Translations under genes and position numbers: made by a program
In this document: positions 7,041 to 11,813 of the stretch, piece by piece
Position numbering within the stretch: position 1 is the first letter of the stretch
Layout of the letters: each line of letters opens with the position of its first letter
Assembly (NCBI GenBank): GCA_902406135.1
Contig: CABPCX010000024.1
Location: forward strand, 1 to 11,813
Direction: 5' to 3'
DNA length: 11,813 bases
From: an uncultured Eubacteriales bacterium
Lineage (GTDB): Bacteria > Bacillota > Clostridia > Lachnospirales > Anaerotignaceae
The notes under the pieces: model-generated
Databases searched by the model: none
Told to the model about the DNA's origin: nothing
The model's input: only the letters and a program-made list of their open reading frames with translations

Positions 7041-7277
7041 ATGTTGACAACAGTTTTATCTGTTATTCTGGCAATAATCGGTGTGATTTTATGTATAATA
7101 GTTCTTCTTCAGTCAAACCGTTCAGCTGGTCTTGGCGCAGTAAGTGCCGCAGCAAGCTCAAGCGATTCATACTGGAGCAGAAATAAAGGCAACTCAATGG
7201 AAGGCAGCCTTTCAAGACTTACAAAGATACTTGGTGCTGTATTTATGATAATTGCCCTTGTTATAAGCTTTATTTAA
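7041..7277 (+). CDS. secG: Preprotein translocase subunit SecG
   Basis: 78 residues, typical for SecG. It is an accessory membrane subunit of the SecYEG channel and improves protein export; both surface proteins in this window carry Sec signal peptides. Two membrane helices (~4-24 and ~60-78) flank the conserved cytoplasmic loop QSNRSAGLG (24-32), then a Ser/Ala-rich stretch and SLSRLTKILGAVF (56-68). The ATG at 7041 follows AGGGAGG (7026-7032) by eight bases; the in-frame GTG at 7011 is rejected because it sits at the predicted transcription start. The secG-rnr order that follows is common in Bacillota. Confidence 0.92.
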   Translation: MLTTVLSVILAIIGVILCIIVLLQSNRSAGLGAVSAAASSSDSYWSRNKGNSMEGSLSRLTKILGAVFMIIALVISFI

Positions 7278-7288
7278 TCACAAACTAA

Positions 7289-7320
7289 ATGGCCGGTGCG
7301 TTACACCGGCCATTATTTTA
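7289..7320 (+). terminator. Intrinsic terminator after secG
   Basis: Perfect 10-bp stem ATGGCCGGTG (7289-7298) with CACCGGCCAT (7304-7313), loop CGTTA, then TATTTTATTT. It begins 11 bases past the secG stop. The A-rich 5' side could allow some activity in the other direction too. Confidence 0.8.
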
Positions 7321-7332
7321 TTTACAGTATAT

Positions 7333-7361
7333 TTTACGCAGGAAATAATCAAAAATATAGT
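7333..7361 (+). promoter_or_regulatory. Candidate promoter for rnr
   Basis: -35 TTTACG (7333-7338), 17-bp spacer, -10 TATAGT (7356-7361), placed between the secG terminator and the rnr ribosome site AGGAGGTG (7377-7384). The -35 is weak (4 of 6), but the terminator upstream implies that rnr needs its own promoter or relies on read-through. Confidence 0.45.
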
Positions 7362-7389
7362 TATAAAAAATCGAACAGGAGGTGTTTTT

Positions 7390-9534
7390 ATGGAAAAAAA
7401 CAACGCTCTGCTGTCAGAGCGCAAAAACAGGATAAAAGAATATATAAACAGCGCGGAATACATTCCTCTCAAAAGCCATGAGATGGCCCTTATGCTGGAT
7501 GTGCCGGCAGAGGATATGCCGCTTTTTCAGGATATAATAAACGAGCTTTCAGCGGAAGGCTCCATAGTAATAACAAAAAAAGGCAAGCTTATGCCTGCCG
7601 CAAAGATGAATATTTATCCCGGATATTTTACTGGAAACGCCAGAGGTTTCGGCTTTGTAAAAATTGAAGGCCGTGACAGCGATATATTTATCCCGCCCGA
7701 CAGGGTAAACGGCGCCATGAATAAGGATAAGGTGCTTATAAAAATAACCGAGGAGTCCAGAGACGGCCGCCGCTCGGAAGGCGAGATACTGAGAATACTT
7801 GAAAAGGGTTCCTCAAGGATAGTCGGAACCTTCGACGCCGTAAAAGGCTACGGTTTTGTCATACCAGACGATAAAAAAGAAGGCCGAGACATATTTATCC
7901 CCGAAGGAAAAACCAAAGGCGCAGTTTCGGGACATAAGGTAGTCGTTAAAATAACAAAGCGCGCAGAAGGCAGAAGCAATGCAGAAGGTGTTGTAACGGA
8001 AATACTCGGCCACGCCGATGACCCCGGAGTTGATATACTTTCCGTTGCCCTTCAGTTTGACCTGCCCACGGAATTTCCCGATGCGGTAATGAAACAGATT
8101 AAAAATATTGACCCCGATAAGATTGACGAAAGTCTTATAGCCGGCAGAGAAGATTTAAGGGACGTACTTACGGTAACAATAGACGGCGACGACTCAAAGG
8201 ACTTTGACGATGCCGTATCCATTGAGAAAACGGAAAAAGGCTATACTCTCGGAGTGCATATAGCCGACGTTACGGAATATGTTACTGAAAACTCTCCCCT
8301 GGATAAGGAAGCCTTAAAGAGAGGAACAAGCGTGTATCTGGTGGACAGGGTAATACCCATGCTTCCCCATAAGCTTTCAAACGGTATATGCTCCCTGAAT
8401 CCCAATTCGGACAGACTTGCCTTAAGCTGCATAATGGATATTGATTTTGGCGGAAACGTAACAAACCACAGGGTTGTAAAAAGTGTTATATGTTCCGACA
8501 AACGAATGACCTATAACATAGTCAATGACATTCTTGAGGGTGACAGGAGCAGATATGAGCAGGAATACGGTTTCCTCTTTGAAAAATTTGATTTAATGGC
8601 AGAGCTTAGAAACATACTTCTTGAAAAGAGAAGAAAACACGGCTCGGTAAACTTTGACCTGCCCGAATGTGAAATAAAGCTGGACTCCAACGGCCACCCC
8701 ATTGATATAAGACCCCGTGAAAGAAACACTGCCATGAGTGTTATCGAGGAATTTATGCTTATATGCAACGAGACCATAGCTGAGGACTTTTTCTGGAGGG
8801 ATATACCCTTTGTATACCGTAACCACGAAACTCCCGACAGCGAAAAAATAAAGGACCTTTCCCAGTTTATATACGGATTCGGATACCGTCTCAAGGGCAG
8901 TTTCAAAGAAGGCATACATCCGAAGGCCATAGCCGACCTGCTTGAGAGCGTAAAGGGCAAACCCGAGGAAAGGATAATAAGCAGGGTAGCCTTAAGAAGT
9001 ATGAAACAGGCTAAATATATGCCCGAAAACCTCGGACATTTCGGTCTTGCGGCAAAATATTACTGCCACTTCACATCACCCATAAGGAGATACCCTGACC
9101 TTCAGATACACAGGATAATCAAGGAAGCCATTGACGGAAAACTGAATGAAAAAAGGCTGAATCATTATGAGGCCATACTCCCTGAGGTTTGCGAGCACAG
9201 TTCAAAAACCGAAAGAAATGCCGAAGAAGCCGAGCGTGAGGCAGACAGACTTAAACAGGTACAGTATATGGCTGACCACATCGGAGAAACATTCAAAGGC
9301 ATTGTATCAGGTGTCACTTCCTTTGGAGTATTTGTTGAGCTTCCAAACACTGTGGAAGGTCTTGTGCCCATGGAATCCATGGTAGATGATTTCTACCGCT
9401 ATGACGAAAAAAATATGCGCGTCGAAGGTGTTCATACGGGCAAAAAGATATATCCCGGCAATGAAATGACCGTTACCGTTAAAAATGTCGACTTAATGGC
9501 AAGGACCATTGACTTTGAAGCAGTTGACAGATAA
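7390..9534 (+). CDS. rnr: Ribonuclease R (3'-5' exoribonuclease)
   Basis: 714 residues. It degrades structured RNA processively from the 3' end, including rRNA and mRNA; in many bacteria it takes part in tmRNA-linked decay. Domains in order: N-terminal winged-helix-like segment (~10-70); cold-shock domain 1 (~76-120, GYFTGNARGFGFVKIEG); cold-shock domain 2 (~144-190, VGTFDAVKGYGFVIPD); RNB catalytic domain (~250-580); S1 domain (~634-711, GIVSGVTSFGVFVE). The metal-binding acidic cluster IDGDDSKDFDDA is intact (D265, D271, D273, D274), as is the RNB signature HFTSPIRRYPDL (560-571). The chain ends just after S1 and lacks the Lys-rich tail seen in E. coli RNase R. The start follows AGGAGGTG by five bases. 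smpB, often the next gene in Bacillota, is absent. Confidence 0.95.
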   Translation: MEKNNALLSERKNRIKEYINSAEYIPLKSHEMALMLDVPAEDMPLFQDIINELSAEGSIVITKKGKLMPAAKMNIYPGYFTGNARGFGFVKIEGRDSDIFIPPDRVNGAMNKDKVLIKITEESRDGRRSEGEILRILEKGSSRIVGTFDAVKGYGFVIPDDKKEGRDIFIPEGKTKGAVSGHKVVVKITKRAEGRSNAEGVVTEILGHADDPGVDILSVALQFDLPTEFPDAVMKQIKNIDPDKIDESLIAGREDLRDVLTVTIDGDDSKDFDDAVSIEKTEKGYTLGVHIADVTEYVTENSPLDKEALKRGTSVYLVDRVIPMLPHKLSNGICSLNPNSDRLALSCIMDIDFGGNVTNHRVVKSVICSDKRMTYNIVNDILEGDRSRYEQEYGFLFEKFDLMAELRNILLEKRRKHGSVNFDLPECEIKLDSNGHPIDIRPRERNTAMSVIEEFMLICNETIAEDFFWRDIPFVYRNHETPDSEKIKDLSQFIYGFGYRLKGSFKEGIHPKAIADLLESVKGKPEERIISRVALRSMKQAKYMPENLGHFGLAAKYYCHFTSPIRRYPDLQIHRIIKEAIDGKLNEKRLNHYEAILPEVCEHSSKTERNAEEAEREADRLKQVQYMADHIGETFKGIVSGVTSFGVFVELPNTVEGLVPMESMVDDFYRYDEKNMRVEGVHTGKKIYPGNEMTVTVKNVDLMARTIDFEAVDR

Positions 9535-9552
9535 ACATATATGTGTTAAATT
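9524..9552 (+). promoter_or_regulatory. Promoter for the marR-MATE operon
   Basis: Consensus -35 TTGACA (9524-9529, inside the last rnr codons), 17-bp spacer, -10 TAAATT (9547-9552, 4 of 6). The start would fall at ~9558-9560, inside the 32-bp palindrome that begins at 9553. A 10-bp palindrome ACATATATGT (9535-9544) lies in the spacer. Confidence 0.55.
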
Positions 9553-9584
9553 AGTTAAGCAAACTTAATTAAGTTTGCTTAACT
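9553..9584. promoter_or_regulatory. Perfect 32-bp palindrome: candidate MarR operator
   Basis: AGTTAAGCAAACTTAA (9553-9568) is followed at once by its exact reverse complement (9569-9584). Each half is itself a near-dyad, TTAAG-N4-CTTAA, so the element could hold two adjacent or overlapping dimer sites. It touches the -10 box and covers the predicted start site of the downstream MarR-family gene, the usual place for an autoregulatory operator. Binding by this particular regulator is an inference from position and symmetry. Confidence 0.6.
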
Positions 9585-9590
9585 TTTTTT
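9553..9590 (+). terminator. Terminator of rnr, sharing the palindrome
   Basis: In RNA arriving from rnr, the same palindrome folds into a stem of up to 16 bp (about 14 with a realistic loop), followed by seven T (9584-9590). It starts 18 bases after the rnr stop. RNA started inside the palindrome lacks the 5' arm and would escape termination. Confidence 0.7.
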
Positions 9591-9605
9591 ATTTGGAGGA
9601 ATGAT

Positions 9606-10055
9606 ATGTTAAAGGAAGCCTTAGACAGATACTACTATAAAGTAACCTTAAGTGAGCTCAAACGTCTGAGCAACGGCAAAGAGTTTTCGGGTATAACCTA
9701 TAACAGCCTGCTCTATATGGACCTTATAGCATACGGCGATAATCCCACACCTTCAAAGCTGGCTAAAATGCTGAATGTTTCAAAATCGGCAGTTACCTCC
9801 AAGGTATCCGAATTAATGAAACAGGGTCTGGTGGACAGGGTCGAAAGCGAAACCGACAAAAGAAGTTTTACTCTGCGGCCCTCTACCTCTGCGGCAAAAA
9901 TATATAAGACCTGCGACACTGCCTTTGAAAAGGCAGTTGACGAGCTCAATCAAATCTACAGCAGTGAAGAAATTGCGTCTTTCTGCAGAATACTCGATTC
10001 ATTTACGGATATTTATACAGGAGAGATAGAAAATGGAAGCGGCACTGATAAGTAA
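9606..10055 (+). CDS. MarR-family transcriptional regulator
   Basis: 149 residues, standard MarR length. A dimeric winged-helix DNA-binding protein, usually a repressor released by small ligands. The N-terminal helices (1-45) and C-terminal helices (~95-138) would form the dimer. The helix-turn-helix lies at ~47-71 (PTPSKLAKMLNVSKSAVTSK), followed by the beta wing ~75-93 with the conserved DKR (84-86). The ATG at 9606 follows GGAGGA (9595-9600) by five bases; an ATG at 9601 opens only a 3-codon frame. Its last 23 bases overlap the MATE pump gene, so the two are probably translationally coupled, and the pump is the likely target. The palindrome at 9553-9584 is the probable operator. The inducing compound cannot be read from the sequence. 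Confidence 0.92.
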   Translation: MLKEALDRYYYKVTLSELKRLSNGKEFSGITYNSLLYMDLIAYGDNPTPSKLAKMLNVSKSAVTSKVSELMKQGLVDRVESETDKRSFTLRPSTSAAKIYKTCDTAFEKAVDELNQIYSSEEIASFCRILDSFTDIYTGEIENGSGTDK

Positions 10056-11364
10056 TATTAACTTTAAAAGCGTAATGAAATTTACCATACCGACCATTAT
10101 AATGATGGTATTTATGGCCATATACCAGATGGTGGATGGTGTATTTATATCAAATATAATAGGCACCGACGCCTTATCGGCGGTAAATATAGTTTTTCCC
10201 GTCATAAGCCTGCTTATAGGCGTTTCGATAATGCTTGGCACCGGCGGCAGTGCCGTCATAGCCACAAATCTGGGTGAAGGCCGAATAATGGAAGCAAAAC
10301 AGAGATTTACATTCATAGTCGCGGTTGGTATTGCTGTCGGAGTTATTTCCGGAATTTTGGGATTTTCTCTGGCAGGACCCCTTTCAAATGTCCTGGGCTC
10401 AACCCCTGCCCTCTATGATTACTGTGTGGATTACATATCCGTACTTTCCCTTGCGGCACCCTTCGCCGTACTGCAGATGCTCTTTACCTGCTTCTTCCCA
10501 GCAGCCGGAAAACCCAAACTGGGGCTGGCTGTTGTCGTGGACGGAGGAGTGGCCAATGTAATACTGGACTGGCTTTTTATGGCGGTATTGGGACTTGGCA
10601 TAAAGGGTGCGGCTGTGGCAACGGGTATCGGATATGCCATACCGGCGGTTTTCGGAGTTGTATATTTCGCAGTAAAACGTGACGGCCTCTTATGTTTTGA
10701 AAAACCTAAGGCAGAATTTAAAGTACTTCTTTCCGCCTGCTTTAACGGCTCATCGGAAATGGTAACTAATCTTGCCAACGGAGTTACCACCTTCCTCTTT
10801 AACCTTATGATGATGAAGATTGTTGGAGAGGACGGCGTGGCCGCCATAACGGTTGCCCTCTATGCCCAGTTTCTTCTAACGGCAGTATATATGGGATATT
10901 CCGGAGGCATAGCCCCTGTCATAAGCTATAACTACGGACGCCAGGATACGGCAGCCCTTAAAAAGACAATAAAAATAAGCCTCATATTCATAGTCCTTAA
11001 CTCCATACTCTGGTTTTTCCTGAGTATAGTTTTGGAAGACGCCATAACGGGAATTTTTGTGCGCGACGGCAACAATGTAAAAAGAATAATCGATGAAGGC
11101 TGGAAAATATTTACCCTGACATTCCTTCTTTCGGGCTTCAATATTTTTGCCTCATCAATGTTTACGGCCTTTTCAAACGGCCTCATATCTGCCCTTATAT
11201 CGTTTCTGCGTACATTCGGATTTTTATCTGCCTGCATACTGCTTCTTCCTATAATAGCGGGAGTAAATGGTATATGGCTGTCAGTACCCTTAGCGGAAGC
11301 CCTTACTTTATGTATATCGGTACTCTGCTTTATAATCTACCGAAAGAAATACGAATACATTTAA
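10033..11364 (+). CDS. MATE-family multidrug efflux transporter, MepA-like
   Basis: 443 residues, consistent with twelve membrane helices. It exports drugs or metabolites in exchange for Na+ or H+ across the cytoplasmic membrane. The first helix carries YQMVDGVFISNIIGTDALSA (31-50), a strong MATE signature with an acidic residue (D35). The next loop, GTGGSAVIATNLGEG (69-83), is typical of the MepA/DinF-type branch. The C-terminal half keeps GIWLSVPLAEALT. The start is the ATG at 10033 after GGAGAGA (10020-10026), inside the end of the marR gene in another frame. A regulator-plus-pump operon such as S. aureus mepR-mepA is the closest known parallel. Substrate is not predictable here. Confidence 0.92.
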   Translation: MEAALISNINFKSVMKFTIPTIIMMVFMAIYQMVDGVFISNIIGTDALSAVNIVFPVISLLIGVSIMLGTGGSAVIATNLGEGRIMEAKQRFTFIVAVGIAVGVISGILGFSLAGPLSNVLGSTPALYDYCVDYISVLSLAAPFAVLQMLFTCFFPAAGKPKLGLAVVVDGGVANVILDWLFMAVLGLGIKGAAVATGIGYAIPAVFGVVYFAVKRDGLLCFEKPKAEFKVLLSACFNGSSEMVTNLANGVTTFLFNLMMMKIVGEDGVAAITVALYAQFLLTAVYMGYSGGIAPVISYNYGRQDTAALKKTIKISLIFIVLNSILWFFLSIVLEDAITGIFVRDGNNVKRIIDEGWKIFTLTFLLSGFNIFASSMFTAFSNGLISALISFLRTFGFLSACILLLPIIAGVNGIWLSVPLAEALTLCISVLCFIIYRKKYEYI

Positions 11365-11367
11365 GCC

Positions 11368-11388
11368 TAATGTAACAAGGTCACATTA
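11368..11388. promoter_or_regulatory. 21-bp imperfect dyad upstream of the ferredoxin promoter
   Basis: TAATGT-N-AC-N3-GT-N-ACATTA: eight of nine arm positions are symmetric. It ends five bases before the candidate -35 of the ferredoxin gene and begins three bases after the MATE stop codon. There is no T-run after it, so it is unlikely to be a terminator. An operator or activator site is the best reading; the binding protein is unknown. Confidence 0.4.
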
Positions 11389-11393
11389 AACCA

Positions 11394-11422
11394 TTGTAAA
11401 AAAAACCTCCTTCTGATATATT
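11394..11422 (+). promoter_or_regulatory. Candidate promoter for the ferredoxin operon
   Basis: -35 TTGTAA (11394-11399), 17-bp spacer, -10 TATATT (11417-11422). The predicted start at ~11428-11430 falls in the loop of the hairpin described at 11401-11458, giving a ~30-nt leader. Confidence 0.5.
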
Positions 11423-11458
11423 TATCCCACTTGATAAATCTCATAAGGAGGATTTTTT
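11401..11458 (+). terminator. Terminator-like hairpin that also buries the ferredoxin ribosome site
   Basis: CCTCCTT (11406-11412) pairs perfectly with the Shine-Dalgarno sequence AAGGAGG (11445-11451). Inside, TGA/TCA and then ATTTATC (11420-11426) with GATAAAT (11433-11439) close the loop CCACTT. Outside, an A-run (11401-11405) faces six T (11453-11458) that run into the ATG at 11459. In RNA from the MATE gene this would both act as a terminator and hide the ribosome site. RNA started at the internal promoter lacks the 5' arm. Confidence 0.55.
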
Positions 11459-11665
11459 ATGCCATCAAAAAAATATGCTGTCATAGGAAAAAACTGCGTA
11501 GCCTGTGGCTGCTGTGTAAAGGTCTGTCCCCTTGGTGCGGTGTCCGTATGGAAAGGAGTTACCGCAGTCGTTGACGATTCCGTATGTGTAGGCTGTGGAA
11601 AATGCGCGGCGGAATGTCCTGCCGGCGTTATAGAAGTCGTATTAAGGGAGGGTCAGGAGAAATGA
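11459..11665 (+). CDS. 2[4Fe-4S] ferredoxin
   Basis: 68 residues, small soluble electron carrier. Two full CxxCxxCxxxCP motifs are present: C13, C16, C19, C23 and C43, C46, C49, C53. This gives two [4Fe-4S] clusters in the usual pseudo-twofold fold. An extra cysteine, C18, sits inside the first motif. ATG at 11459 is seven bases after AGGAGG (11446-11451). The stop overlaps the next gene's start as ATGA, so the ferredoxin and the membrane protein are probably made together and may exchange electrons. The specific redox partner beyond that is not visible. Confidence 0.93.
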   Translation: MPSKKYAVIGKNCVACGCCVKVCPLGAVSVWKGVTAVVDDSVCVGCGKCAAECPAGVIEVVLREGQEK

Positions 11666-11813
11666 AAAACAATAAAAAACACTGGTATGACTATCTTTGG
11701 ATAGTTACACCCATATATTTTACCCTCGGCTTTTTTAACATAATGTTTGCCTGGATAGGTATGATATTTTTCTACCTGCCCCTTATAATATCCATATTCG
11801 GAGGCGGAAAACT
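11662..11813 (+). CDS. N-terminus of a membrane protein, probably a 4Fe-4S polyferredoxin (3' end outside window)
   Basis: Fifty complete codons from the ATG at 11662 to the window edge, still open. MKNNKKHWYDYLWIV is followed by hydrophobic stretches (~11-50) that look like two membrane segments. The pattern YDYLWIVTPIYFTLGFFNI-FAW-GM resembles, from memory, the start of Clostridia proteins annotated as 4Fe-4S binding protein (NapH/YccM-like, with cysteines further in). No cysteine has appeared yet in this fragment, so the assignment leans on that resemblance and on the 4-base overlap with a ferredoxin gene. AGGAG at 11655-11659 is the likely ribosome site, closer than usual. Confidence 0.6.
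   Translation, partial: MKNNKKHWYDYLWIVTPIYFTLGFFNIMFAWIGMIFFYLPLIISIFGGGK

Noticed and set aside
9601..9612. Alternative ATG at 9601 for the MarR gene
   Set aside because: That frame ends after three codons; the ATG at 9606 has proper spacing from GGAGGA and gives the full MarR fold.

Overview
The window looks like chromosome from a low-to-moderate-GC, monoderm Clostridia-type anaerobe (Bacillota). This is judged from several things seen here: A/T-rich intergenic DNA with strong AGGAGG ribosome sites, frequent ATA codons, two secreted surface proteins with SLH domains, a secG-rnr pair, a KtrB/KtrA potassium system and a 2[4Fe-4S] ferredoxin. No tRNA, rRNA, CRISPR array, insertion sequence or phage gene is visible.

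Left part (1-4494, minus strand): two surface-protein genes. The upstream one (4494 to 1870) has a signal peptide, three N-terminal SLH modules and about eight copies of an ~80-residue beta-type repeat; it ends at a strong hairpin terminator. The second (from 1581, running out of the window at base 1) has a signal peptide, a GLUG-repeat stalk, InlB-B/Flg_new-like modules and the beginning of a C-terminal SLH module. It has its own promoter and a ~180-nt leader. That leader contains a terminator-like hairpin just before the ribosome site, plus competing pairing partners, so it is a candidate attenuator or riboswitch.

Middle (4495-7277): a 441-bp divergent intergenic region holds back-to-back promoters and two unexplained hairpins. 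Then come ktrB (membrane K+ channel subunit) and ktrA (cytosolic gating ring), followed by secG with its own promoter and terminator.

Right part (7390-11813, plus strand): rnr (RNase R), then a MarR-type regulator overlapping a MATE efflux pump gene, then a ferredoxin overlapping by 4 bases the start of a membrane protein that is probably a 4Fe-4S polyferredoxin. At two junctions (rnr/marR and MATE/ferredoxin) a terminator-like inverted repeat overlaps a promoter, so that the full hairpin can form only in RNA entering from upstream. At rnr/marR this element is a perfect 32-bp palindrome covering the predicted marR start site, which makes it the best candidate for the MarR operator.

The protein families are all known ones. 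The parts worth attention are the regulatory DNA and RNA elements between genes and the repeat architecture of the two surface proteins. All structures and promoters were read by eye, with no folding or database search.
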